Below are positions 1-10,287 of a stretch of DNA of 64,000 nt, piece after piece. Both the position numbers and the translations under genes were made by a program. The stretch comes from Atkinsonella hypoxylon. Lineage: Eukaryota > Ascomycota > Sordariomycetes > Hypocreales > Clavicipitaceae. Where the stretch lies: NCBI GenBank assembly GCA_000729835.1, contig JFHB01000006.1, positions 1-64,000 of the forward strand, written 5' to 3'. Positions within the stretch are counted from its first letter, which is position 1. Every line of letters starts with the position of its first letter. The notes under the pieces were generated by a model that saw only the letters and a list, made by a program, of their open reading frames with translations, was not told the origin of the DNA and did no database searches.

Positions 1-733
1 CGCCCCGTCGCAGCCCGCGCAGGTAGCTCAGACGAGACGAAGTTGATTAATTCGCAATTGCAAGATTTGTGACTCGGTATCAGTTGCACTGTTGATCAAG
101 AAGGTGATGTTTGTTGTTGTGGCAGGTACCAGCACCATGGCCATTGGGTAAGGAGAAAGAGGAGAGGAGAGAAGGCCCGAGAGAATGCACAAGTATTACG
201 GAGTAGCGAAGGCGGTCAAAGGCGAACTTCATGCATGGGCGGCCCTTGCACTGCACTGCTGGCGTTCGGCCCAAGTTGGAAAATGGCGTCAAAGGCAGAA
301 GGCTGTTTGGTGGGCATGGGCGATAAAGCGCAAGGAGAAATCGCGTTGCTGTGGGTTAAAATGGAGAAATGAGGAGCCAAAAGGGAAATTAGGCAACAAG
401 GCAAAGCGAGGCAAGGCTAGGTAAAAGGCACGCGCAACGGCAACGGTTTTCAAAAAGAAGACTTGGAGGGAGGTCTGGTACAGCATGCACTGCAAAAACA
501 GAACATGGAAGGGTGGGGGGTGGAAGGGTGGGGGGTGGAAGAGTGGAGGGTGGAAGAGTGGAGGGTGGAAGAGTGGAGGGTGGAAGAGTGGAGGGTGGAG
601 AGGGCGGTAACTGGCCGCTGGTTGGGCATGCACTCTCACGTGGGTGACCTGTCATTTAATCCGATGCTCAGCACAGACGACGGGTGGGCAGTGAGGGTCG
701 GAGCCAAAGCACCAGCAGATCGGCCGAGGTCTA
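1..733. other. Gene-free left edge
   Basis: No supportable gene. The overlapping open frames on both strands across 460-780 are produced by a purine-rich tandem repeat and lack recognisable protein features. The segment may hold the promoter or 3' end of a gene outside the window. Confidence 0.5.
506..600. repeat. Purine-rich 15-16 bp tandem repeat
   Basis: About six head-to-tail copies of a unit close to GTGGAAGAGTGGAGG. The first two copies have longer G runs. One strand is almost entirely purine. It opens all reading frames on one strand, which explains the low-complexity ORFs seen here. Confidence 0.85.
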
Positions 734-1142
734 CGGAGAGTCAAGTCAAAAGTCCTGCCGGTTGCATGGACCCCTGTTAAGGCTGCAGAAGACCTAATTG
801 GCTGATTAAGCTATAAGCCCTATAATAAATATATAATAGGCTTACCCCTCTTCTCCCTCCTAACCTATTAGATTATAATAGCCTTAACAGCTATCCCTTA
901 ATAGGCTAGCTATAAAGATAAGATACACTAATTATTACTACTAAGCTTAGTATTAATTTAAGAACTATAAATAAAATATTTATTAGAGCTATTAAATAAA
1001 GGTTTAACTTTTATATATAATTTATATTAGTGCTTTTTATATTTTTTGCTGCGTTATTGTAGTTTATTTTAGATATTTTCTGCTGCACTAGACCGCTTTA
1101 GGCAGGCCTCCCCACTGGCAGGACTTTTGACTTGACTTTCCG
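734..1142. mobile_element. MITE-like element with TA duplication
   Basis: The ends are inverted repeats of about 30 bp. The left end reads CGGAGAGTCAAGTCAAAAGT and the right end is its reverse complement with about two mismatches. Both are flanked by TA (732-733 and 1143-1144), the target duplication of Tc1/mariner-type elements. The interior is very TA-rich and non-coding. At 409 bp it is too short for a transposase, so it is a non-autonomous or internally deleted copy. The TA-rich core suggests repeat-induced point mutation. Confidence 0.75.
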
Positions 1143-1936
1143 TAGCGCTACCAGCTTGAGGCTGGCTACCTACTTACCTCCCTAGGTACCAGGTACCTTG
1201 GAGCGCGCATTGCCAGTCTCTCATTGGTCGGCAGAAAGCAACTTGATCTAAGGTCCTAATCAGGTCCACAGAAACAGCACTTTTCCGAGCACAAGTTACA
1301 AAAGAAGGAAAGAAGGAAAAGAAAGAATGTGAAAGGTTCTGCTCTCGTCGTTCTCGGGCGGCTGTTGTTGTTGCTGTTGTTGCTGTTGTTGCTGTTGTTG
1401 CACAACCACTATAGCCTATAGCGCTTGGGTGCTGCTAAGACTGCGGGGGAGCGCTAGAAGGGCCTGGCGTTTATCCAGGCAATGCTCATCGATGATTGGA
1501 CACCAGACTGTACCTTGATATGACTCCGTGCTCGTCCAAATTACCTAGGTACCTTAGGTAGGTAGGTAGTCTTCCACGATCTACGATCTACAGCTGTTTC
1601 AAAGACTCGCACAGCGGCTTTGTCGAGCTCTCCGTCTCATCTTTTGGGCAAGGATATCCTACCGTGGGCTTTTAAAGTGGATATAGCGAGCTTATGCACT
1701 ATTTGGTATCTCCTAACGTGTTCTCACCTTGTCCTTACATTGTGTGAGGATTTGCAAACACATATTCCGTCCTTGGAGACGATAAGGCTCCACATACGAG
1801 GAGACCTACGGTTTACTCCTGACGATTCCGTAAGTCAATACCATTCGTGCCACATGATGTTATGATCATTAGTCAGCACTGCGTAGAATTTCAGCACCGC
1901 ACACCTGTCTTCTAATTCTATCCACTTCCAACTATC
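1143..1936. other. Intergenic, simple repeats
   Basis: Holds a trinucleotide microsatellite of GTT/GCT at about 1361-1401 and two clusters of ACCTAGGTA words (about 1180-1198 and 1542-1570). No gene recognised. The last part should contain the former promoter of the APH pseudogene. Confidence 0.5.
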
Positions 1937-3157
1937 ATGCCGTCTGGTACGACCTGGAAAAAATTATGCTCCTATCCATTGGATACTTATATCGGGCGTT
2001 CGGTTCATGACTGTCTTGCTCGTACCAACTGGGATGAGCTTTGTCTTCTCGCATCGTCGCTCAGACAGGGCGTGCCTTGCCGAGTGCTCCCAGAGCTCCA
2101 GAATGGCTTTAATCACCTTGTCCGGCTTCTCGAGTTTGATGATGGTACTACCTGGATTGCTCGCGTTCGAATGCACGCAACCACGCAAGATTCGGCGCTT
2201 ATCTTGCAGAGCGAGGTCGACACCATGACACTCATCCGTCAGCGAACAGGCATTCCTGTCCCCACGGTATATGCATATGAGGTTGACACCCGCAACCCGA
2301 CCAACGCGGCTTTCATTCTTATGCAAGTCGTCTCAGGAAATGTTGCTACAGACAGACAGTGACGGCGGCTACGAAGTTCATCAAGCACAGATACCCCTTC
2401 ACCGACGTCCTGCCTTCTATCTCGCAGCAGCCAAGATTCAGGTATGCCCAAGTGCTTCTGCTTCGTGTCCTTCGCACTCATCTGTCATTAGGTTCAGATG
2501 GCATCAGTTTGTCTCCCATTGATTGGCATGGTGATTCGAGACTCGACCGGTGACTACACCGTTGGTCCTTTTCCACATATTGGCGGGCCCTTTCGCAGAG
2601 CAACCGACTTTATCAAGGCCTGGGCCAGACATAGTTGTTTTCCCTTGTCCGTTGACGCAGTCAACAGGATCCCATCGGCCGCCTGAAGATCCAGAATCCT
2701 TACGTCTATCCGGGCATTTCCCAATCAGCTTGCCTTATCAGCTGCTGATTTGGTGACCCACAATGACGGGCCGTTTCCTATTACTCACACAGATTTCTTC
2801 CACAGCAACATTGTCGTTGACTCCGAGTACACCATACAGGGTGTCATTGACTGGGAAGGCGCTTGTACTATGCCTTGGGAACTGGTAGAGCCGCCGCTTT
2901 TCCTCGAAACTGTGCCTGCAGAGTTGGATGCGCCATATAATTACGATGAACATGGGGTCCCAGTTGACCAAGAGACACGTCAGAGGTGGGACGACAGGAG
3001 GCAATATGAGAAATTAGTCGCTGAGATGGAGCTCGAAACGCAAGGAGACAATATGCTTTCCTCGACGCTGTCAAATCGTCGTCACCAGAAGCTTGCTTAT
3101 GCAATGCGTGTCTATACCAACCCAGGCAATTTGCTGTTCTACGATAGAGTTATATAA
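1937..3157 (+). pseudogene. Broken APH-fold phosphotransferase
   Basis: Similar to the fungal aminoglycoside phosphotransferase/choline kinase-like (APH) family, usually about 300-400 aa. Seen: an N-terminal lobe (start MPSGTTWKK), a middle block ending GNVATD, a PFPHIGGPF block, the catalytic loop HTDFFHSNIVVD and the metal-binding block GVIDWEGA. Two lesions: the tetranucleotide GACA is doubled at about 2349-2357, shifting the frame, and a TGA at 2684-2686 interrupts the frame just before the catalytic loop. A normal 50-nt intron (2442-2491) joins two frames correctly, so the shift at GACA is not an intron. The TGA could come from CGA by one C-to-T change. Substrate cannot be predicted. A second broken APH gene lies at 22.3 kb. 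Confidence 0.85.
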
Positions 3158-4418
3158 ATAAATGCCAAGGTATACATATACACACAGGAAATAGGATTGG
3201 ACTGAACTCTTCAGTCTTGACACACACGATGTCCTCGTGGCTGAAGGAACGCCAGGTGGCTTTAACTGTTACTCAATCATAAAATGACAGCTCCGGCCTT
3301 TGAGTCCTCGAACTTATCATTTTCGTGGTGCTCTTTTCACAGAGAAAGACAATCATCTGCCGTGGCTTGCCGCTTACTATCGCCAGCTCATCAGATTGAT
3401 TAGGATTGTTCACGATGCAAAAAAGAGACATGATATGAACTATTGGCACCAGACTGCAGGCGAAATAGATCAATCGATAGCAAAGCGAAAGGGCTCCATA
3501 CCCCTGCAAGCGCTTGAATTTGAGGTCCTGAAAGGATTGGGTTTGAAGAACGAACGTGGGTTCAGTCAACACTTTGCTCATCTCACGCCACAGTGCATCG
3601 TGGGAGGCGGGATCAGCGTCTGTAGGTGAGAGCGAGCATCCGTCAGGTGACGCGGTTAACACGGTCGGCAGTTGCGCTATTGGTTCGGAGGGGAAAGAGC
3701 AACAACATCGTGGAGAAAATTTCATCTTTACTTTGGACGGGTTGCCAAGAGTATATATCAGTCGCTCGAGGCGTGAGGTCAACATCAGAAGGATTCATTT
3801 TAATACCTAGCCTATGATCTGAACTAAAGGGCACTCGCGCTTGAATCAACATGCTGTCTTCAAGGTAAGTCATACGGGTTGCTTGTTCCACGCGACTGGA
3901 TCCCCTCCTTCTCGCTTCTTACCTATTTGCGGATGCCTGAGGCTGGAGGTTTGAGACTTTAGGCCCGTGGCTAGGACTAGCGCGTAGGGGCTGGCGCACA
4001 GTATATTCCATGCCGCCTGAGCAGGGACTTGAAACGACGCCAAGCAGGTATTCCGTAGTCTGGGCTCATTTATGTACATGTATTTTTTTAGCGACATGAG
4101 TTCACCATGGGCTAAGTATTCAAGCATAGCCCGCCTCCTTTCGCGCAAATTTGAGCATTTCCCTTCGCTCTATCGGTCGATTGAATAGATTTGCATCGAC
4201 ATTTCATTTCAGAGTTGCAATTTGATTTTCAATTAGATGATGCTCCACGGGATTTAATACGATAATGATAAGATCCTGGCTCCACATCGCTTTCAACCCC
4301 ATTTGTTGACCCACTTTCCCGATCGCTTATCGTTATCGTATGCATGTTGTGGGAAAATCTCTATTGCATCCGTTATCAATTTTACCAAGGCTGACGTTTA
4401 CGGAAGCCCTTGAAATTG
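3158..4418. other. Intergenic, no recognised gene
   Basis: Opposed open frames at 3273-3785 (minus) and 3300-3629 (plus) show no family motif, signal peptide or splice signals. A short gene fragment on the plus strand cannot be excluded. The last few hundred bases are AT-rich and should include the promoter of the downstream gene. Confidence 0.4.
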
Positions 4419-5666
4419 ATGATGGCTACGCCAGATGAGCAGCCTGTCCAACAGGACAGCGGCAATGCCGTAACTGCCAAGCGAAAGACCATGGACGAAA
4501 TCGAAGTCGACCTGGCGCTTCCTGAGCCACCGTCCAAACGAGCTCGCCGTGCCCTGAAAAAAGGCAAGACTTTGCCGCTCAAGAATAACGGCAGCGATGA
4601 CAAGGAAGAGGACAACGACACAGATGCCGGCGAAAAGAGGGACAACAGGGAGAGCGCACGATCAGAACACGGCATTTGGGTCGGCAACTTACCCTTCACC
4701 GTCAAAGCTGCAGAGCTAAAACAGTGGCTGGTGGACAACTCTGGAGGTGTTATCACAGAGGAATCGATTACAAGAATAAAGATACCGACCTCAAAGGACG
4801 CTGGTCGGGACAAAGCTCAGAAACAAAACAGCCTTAACAAGGGCTTTGCCTACGTCGATTTCGCCGACATCGGACCCAAAGTCGCGGCCATTGCTCTCTC
4901 AGAAACAGAACTTGGCCACCGCAAGCTGCTCATCAAAGATTCCAAATCCTATGAGGGACGCCCCGCCAAAGAGAAGGAGCCAGAGGCCGTCCAGACAGGG
5001 ATCGATGGAAAACCGCAACAGGCAAAGAAGGACTCGTACCCTAATGCCAGCCGGAAGGTCTTTGTCGGCAACATGAGCTTCAAGACTACAGAGGAAGATG
5101 TGCGGAGAAATTTCGAAAAGTGTGGGGAGATTGACTGGGTGAAGGTGGCGACTTTCGAGGACACAGGTAAATGCAAGGGCTACGGATGGGTCAAATTCAG
5201 GGAACCAGAGGCTGCGGTCTGGGCAGTAAAGGGATTTGTCAAAGTGAAGGAAGTGGTGGAGACAGAAGAGGACTTCAAAGAGGGGGAAGAGGATGAGGAT
5301 GGCCGCAAGAAGACCGAGAAGCAGAAACAATTCAAGACAAGGAAGTGGTGGGTGAACCGCATGCTTGGCCGGGAGCTGAAGCTGGAACTGGCAGAGGATG
5401 ATCAGGTCCGATATAAAAAGCGGTTCGGCAAGGATGCTCCTAAGAATAAAGGGGATAGTACCAACGATAAGAACAACGGCAAGCCCTCCAGGGCCCGCAA
5501 CCAGAGATCGAGGGACGAAAGTGCGAGAGATGGCCAAGTTGGCGGCAAGGCTGGTGACTCTGGGGAAAATACGGCCAAGCCTCATAAGGAGGCCCCTGAT
5601 CTTCAGGTTGCGCGGTTAACTGGAGCGGTGGTTAAGCACACTGGTACAACGACGATATTTGATTAG
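4419..5666 (+). CDS. nop13: Nop13-like nucleolar RNA-binding protein
   Basis: 415 aa, single exon. Two RNA-recognition motifs: RRM1 begins GIWVGNLPF (about residue 85) with RNP1-like KGFAYVDF, and RRM2 begins KVFVGNMSF (about residue 214) with RNP1-like CKGYGWVKF. The N-terminus is acidic and basic with a PSKRARRALKKGK nuclear signal; a lysine-rich acidic insert follows RRM2, and the tail is basic and low complexity. The two-RRM order with this spacing and the WVNRML/LGRELKLELAEDD block match yeast Nop13, a nucleolar protein found with pre-60S particles. The frame is open upstream from a TTG, but ATG at 4419 (a second ATG follows at once) is the credible start. RNA target not deducible. Confidence 0.88.
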   Translation: MMATPDEQPVQQDSGNAVTAKRKTMDEIEVDLALPEPPSKRARRALKKGKTLPLKNNGSDDKEEDNDTDAGEKRDNRESARSEHGIWVGNLPFTVKAAELKQWLVDNSGGVITEESITRIKIPTSKDAGRDKAQKQNSLNKGFAYVDFADIGPKVAAIALSETELGHRKLLIKDSKSYEGRPAKEKEPEAVQTGIDGKPQQAKKDSYPNASRKVFVGNMSFKTTEEDVRRNFEKCGEIDWVKVATFEDTGKCKGYGWVKFREPEAAVWAVKGFVKVKEVVETEEDFKEGEEDEDGRKKTEKQKQFKTRKWWVNRMLGRELKLELAEDDQVRYKKRFGKDAPKNKGDSTNDKNNGKPSRARNQRSRDESARDGQVGGKAGDSGENTAKPHKEAPDLQVARLTGAVVKHTGTTTIFD

Positions 5667-6651
5667 ATTGGCGCTCGGTGGCTTTGAAAACAGCGCGTAT
5701 TTGCATATGCATATTGTGAGCAAAAGGCAACTCCTGAAGCGTGGCCCTCTTTACTAGCAAATCGGCATGTTCCTTTGCTGGAACTCTTAGTTGCATGCTG
5801 TCACCCGCTCGAAACATGTAGATAGACGTCAGATGAACGGGGCGGGCTTGCTTCACACAGCATTCATGGTGAGACTGGCTGTCTGTGGCTTTGATGATTC
5901 AACAAGTGATTTTACCAGCTTCAACAGTCGCATGAGCGTATTTTACTTTCCCAGAACAATGTTTGGCCAAAAAACGGATTGCTTTCACGGCGGCTTTTCA
6001 CATACCGTTTCAGCACTATCCAACCAGACTATCAGACGTTCGCCGAAATAGATGCCACACTGATGGAAACGTGGGTGGAAACAGGGATTCTGGGAAACGA
6101 GGCAATGGGCCTAATGCAGGACAGAGAAAGTAAAGAAGGAACTAGAGTTTACCAAAACGTATGTTACTTTGAAATTCACTGCTACTATAGGGCCATGCGA
6201 GAGGACTGAGGCAGGTCCTGAGAAAGCAGTACCGGAGGACGCTGTGCCGATGGTGACCGTAGAAGTGAAGAGGGATTTAGCCTTGGGTGCGAAGGAGGTG
6301 ACGGATTATGCAAAGGTCAAAGACGGTGATCAATGAGACTTCATAAGCGGCGATGGGTACGATGTCGGTGTTCTCACAGTAGATGTCTGTGTCATAACCA
6401 CGAGACATCCAAAGAAAATTGACACGCAAGCAGTAGGACATGACATTTTGACATGTAAGGAATAGCTAACGAAAGGTAGCAGGGATCAAAACGATAAGAA
6501 GCTAGGAAATACATATAAAGAAGGTCATGACACATCACAGAATGATCGTTTTTCTCATTACAATTCGTTTTAAAACCCCCAGACTTCTTGGACAAAAGAA
6601 AGTCAAATCGCTCCATCAGATAAAGAAAGACCATAGCTTCACAAAGCGTAT
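5667..6651. other. Intergenic between convergent genes
   Basis: 3' flanks of the Nop13-like gene (plus) and of the F-box-like gene (minus). Only short open frames without recognisable features. Confidence 0.5.
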
Positions 6652-8682
6652 TCATGAACGGCTAAACATCAACGGCACCAGAGCGCTCTGGCTCTCATAC
6701 CGAATGCGATCATCAAGGACCACGTCCCTTGCGTGCACGGCACCTGTCCACTCCCTGTTGGCAATGATACGACATGCTGCCACCGCATCAGCCGCGCGGG
6801 TGCGTTTTGCGCAGAATTCCCTGCTGAGCTTGGACAAGACGGCCTCTTTGGCTTTCTGGAGGGCCGTCACGCGGGCGTTGGCGTCTTCAGCAAGGCGTCG
6901 ATGAGCTTCTTCTTGCTCGATATTGCGCTGCACAGAGGTGATGCCACTGTCTGCGGAAGGTCGCGAGGGATCATATACTGTGGGCTGAAGGAGAACGGGT
7001 TGCGGGTCGTGATTGAGGATGGGAGCCGTGATGACGGGCCTGGGAGATGGTGGTGTGGCAGGGCGGGCGGATGCATATGACTTCGATGATAGTTGAAGCT
7101 TGGGCTTGCGCTGTCCATTCTGATGCTGGCGATGGGCAGGCGAGGAAGAAGAAGATGAAGATGAAGAAGAAGAAGATGATGATGATGGCGGTGGACGGGA
7201 CTCTGAGCTAACATGCTCATCGCTGCTACCTCCATGATGATGCTTTCTGCGACGACGACGAGTCTTCATCCTGCGCAGCTTGGTCGTAAACCCCATGGCC
7301 TCATCTGACCTCGCCATAGCGGCAGCCGCCGTGACCGACGTCTCCTCCGACAGCCCCCCAATCACGCTCCTCTCCTCGTCGCTAAAGCCAAAGCCTCCCA
7401 GATCCAACTCGAGCAACTCCCGACTAGCAGCCTGAACGGCAGCGCTCGGGCTCGGCAACTCGTCTTCGCTCTCGTTGGTGACAAGAGAACACGCCGATGC
7501 GGCCATCAAGCTGCTCCGAGCCCAGCAATTGTCCTTGTTCAGCGGCGCCAGCGCCTCATCCCAGTTGCCATTGTTGACCAGCACGACGTTCTCAAAGTCA
7601 AACTCCTTGACGGTCCGGCTGTGGCTCCGAATCAGCTCGCTCAGCTGCGGCGCCTTCATGCTCGCGTTCCGAATCTGCAGATGGCGCAGCTTGGGGAAGT
7701 GAATGGGCGCTCGGGGCGGGGGCGTGGGCAAAGGGGACATGGCCGAGGTGACTTCGTGGAAGAGCTTCCTGGCCGAGCGCGGGGGCGCAAACAGGGCGTC
7801 GGACGAGAGAGACACGGGACACGGGCCCTTGGCGCCGATCCAGGAGAAGCTGAATTTCTCGAGGCCGGGCGCGAAGAAGCGCACGTAGTCGTCTATGATT
7901 TTCAACTGGTCGAGCCCCGGACAGGCGCCGTAAAAGTCCCACGATGCCACAGAGATGCAGAGCTTCCTGACTTGGTTCCACCGCTTGCCTGCCGAGGGGA
8001 CGGATCCGAAGCCGTGCGTGTGACGAAGATAGTTGAACGCAGAGGGGTGCATAGACGAGAGCGACAGCTTGTGCAGTTTCTCCAGCGGTGCCTTCTCGAC
8101 GGCAATGCGCAGGCTGATGAGGGCGTAGTCGACAATGTCCCGTCTGTACCGCTCCCGGGGATCCTGTCCGGGACACCGAACCGTCAAGTGGCGCATGTTG
8201 GGCAGCAGGCCAAAGGCATGGATGAAGCTGGGCACATTGGTCGCGGCGTGGAAGAGCGGAGGATACTGCTGCGTCAGGATGTCACCCAGCTCGGCGTTGG
8301 CGTACTTGGGCCGCGTGAGCGCAGAGCCCATGCTCGTGTGCGGCGTGTAGAGGAAGCAGATTTCCTGGCCGGTCAGCGGGTGCACCAGGGGAGGCAGGAA
8401 AGTGGCCTTCGAGTGAGGCATGTGGAAGGTGAGGTGCTCGACGTGGTGGCCGATGCGGTGGAGGGCGGCGACGCGGCATGGCTTGGTGAAGGTGGTGGCG
8501 GAGAAGGTGACGTGGATGCGGGTGAAGAGCCGCTTCGTCACGAGGTTGCAGCATGCCGGGGAGACTTGGCGGATGGAGGCGATGTCTGCGGTCGACAGGT
8601 GACGGAGGAGCTGGTGGCGGAGCTGGTCGTTTCGTAGGAGGGCGAGGAAGAGTTGCTCGGCAGACGACGATTGTTTCCTCAT
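6652..8682 (-). CDS. F-box-like protein
   Basis: 676 aa from the first ATG at 8682. The frame is open further upstream only through a TTG beside a poly-A run, which is unlikely to be the start. Residues about 10-60 resemble an F-box: a leucine-rich helix, then HLSTADIASIRQVSPACC and LFTRIHV. The middle part has repeated amphipathic leucine patterns such as LRHLQIRN, compatible with a degenerate leucine-rich-repeat-like substrate arm. The last third is disordered: a KTRRRRRKHHH basic patch, a run of about 16 serines and a proline-rich segment, ending with a coiled-coil-prone stretch (EEAHRRLAEDANARVTALQ). F-box proteins normally recruit substrates to SCF ubiquitin ligases; that role is inferred from the family and the substrate is unknown. 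Confidence 0.7.
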   Translation of the reverse strand: MRKQSSSAEQLFLALLRNDQLRHQLLRHLSTADIASIRQVSPACCNLVTKRLFTRIHVTFSATTFTKPCRVAALHRIGHHVEHLTFHMPHSKATFLPPLVHPLTGQEICFLYTPHTSMGSALTRPKYANAELGDILTQQYPPLFHAATNVPSFIHAFGLLPNMRHLTVRCPGQDPRERYRRDIVDYALISLRIAVEKAPLEKLHKLSLSSMHPSAFNYLRHTHGFGSVPSAGKRWNQVRKLCISVASWDFYGACPGLDQLKIIDDYVRFFAPGLEKFSFSWIGAKGPCPVSLSSDALFAPPRSARKLFHEVTSAMSPLPTPPPRAPIHFPKLRHLQIRNASMKAPQLSELIRSHSRTVKEFDFENVVLVNNGNWDEALAPLNKDNCWARSSLMAASACSLVTNESEDELPSPSAAVQAASRELLELDLGGFGFSDEERSVIGGLSEETSVTAAAAMARSDEAMGFTTKLRRMKTRRRRRKHHHGGSSDEHVSSESRPPPSSSSSSSSSSSSSSSPAHRQHQNGQRKPKLQLSSKSYASARPATPPSPRPVITAPILNHDPQPVLLQPTVYDPSRPSADSGITSVQRNIEQEEAHRRLAEDANARVTALQKAKEAVLSKLSREFCAKRTRAADAVAACRIIANREWTGAVHARDVVLDDRIRYESQSALVPLMFSRS

Positions 8683-10287
8683 GTCGGGCAGGAGGCCGTG
8701 AATAGGTTTGTCCAAGGCGTGTGAAATTGGGTAGAGGGATTTTTTTTTTTTTCCTCTTGCCAAGGAAAAAAAAGAAAAAAAAAAGAAATAGAAAAAGGGC
8801 TTTGTTCAACAAAGCAGCGTCAGTTGCGATGGCGGTTAGGAGAAATTATATCGTCGTCGCCCCTCAACACGGATACAACCGAACCCCAGGACCAACAGAA
8901 CAGACAAGAATTGAACCAACCTTGAGACAAAAGCAAACCGTAATCCAAAAGAGCAAGACCGAGCAACTCATGGCCGGGCCATACCCGTATATATCCGCCA
9001 ACACACCACTCTTTCTGATCCGATATTCTCCATCAACCCAAGTTGCTTTGACCCCTCCAACGAACGTTACCCCCGCCACCAATTCGATTTCCCTTTTCCA
9101 GTCCTATCTTTTCGCGCGATGAAATTCCCTCGGTGGGAGGATGCAACCAAGATGCATCGTCAACGAGCGCGACCTGAACGATTGGCCCGTGAGGCACCAG
9201 GAGCGCGGGCAAGCTGCAGGACGCACGGGCGTCGAGAAAAGATTGGCTGCTTTGGTCGTGCGTCGCGTGCGCGTGGGAAAGCGCGCCGACGGCCGTGATT
9301 GGCCGGCGGTCGCACTGCCGTGCAGATGAGAAGCTAGGCTTGTTGGTGATGGAAAGAGCCCCATGGATTGATTGACGTGACTGTCCGGAGGAGATATCTG
9401 GAGACCGTTGCAGCGCCCCCGCTTGGTGGCGTGCATGTGCCTGTTGACGCGGGACCGTGGGCAAGTTGCAGAAGGGCCAATCATGCGGCGCTGGGGCTTG
9501 TTGGGTCGCGAACACGCGCCTCGACGTGCTCTTGCCACGCGGGTGCGGCCCATTCGGGACGACTAGCGCGATCTTTAATGTCTTTAGCCCCTTTTCTATT
9601 GTTCTTTCTTCCACAGCCTTGAATAAGTCCCTCGCTCTTTTTCATCTAATGTATCTCCTTTTTATCGCGATTGATGGAAACTTTCTCATTGTAGCCGTGC
9701 TACACCCCATGAAGGGCCTAAGAATTTCAACGAACCCCAAATTAGCCCCTTGGTGCTGCAATTATGATTCCATGCCTTCCAGTGACCCGGACTCAAAGCA
9801 GCCCCTGACCATGCAAGTATGGTAGCGCGACGCTAGTGTCCACAAATAAGCTTGCCCCTTTGCCTTTGCGATCAAGTTTAAATCCAACCGTAGCCCGTGG
9901 CGTTCGCCGTCCTGCACGTATCGAGACGAAACGGGAAAACCGTAGCCAACCGATTTTTCTTAACCCTGACTAGACTCAACCACATGTGAAGCCTGCCCAC
10001 CAAGGCTGCGCTGTAGCCAGTGATGGCCGCATTCTCTAGCTCTCGGGTATGGCATGGCTTTCTTTTCTCATCATGTGCTGCGAAAATACAAGATGCAGGG
10101 ATTGTTGTGCACCGGACTTCAATCTGGTCCCTTGCCTGCGACGCATGCAGATGCAATGTCAATCACTAGTGGCGACGAAACAACGATACTGTAAAAATCA
10201 CGGTCTGGACCTTTGCGGCTCTCTTGTCATTGGGTATCTGCACCTGTCTACGGAGTATACGTGTCGTACGTGATCTGGCCGTGCCTC
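8683..10287. other. Intergenic / promoter of F-box-like gene
   Basis: No gene recognised. A long A/T homopolymer tract lies immediately upstream of the F-box-like start (8739-8790). 9140-9560 is GC-rich and produces opposing spurious frames. The right part is 3' flank of the zinc-knuckle gene. Confidence 0.5.

Noticed and set aside
3273..3785. 170-aa minus frame and 109-aa plus frame
   Set aside because: Mutually exclusive, no family motif; a real fragment cannot be excluded but is not supportable.
4410..4418. Earlier start of the Nop13-like protein
   Set aside because: The codon at 4410 is TTG; ATG at 4419 is the first proper start.
7621..8637. 338-aa open frame on the plus strand
   Set aside because: Lies antisense to the F-box-like gene; it is a shadow of GC-rich codon usage with no family features.
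9033..9614. Overlapping minus-strand frames of 149 and 193 aa
   Set aside because: Arg/Ser/Pro-rich composition from a GC-rich promoter, open in several frames at once, no motif or splice signal.
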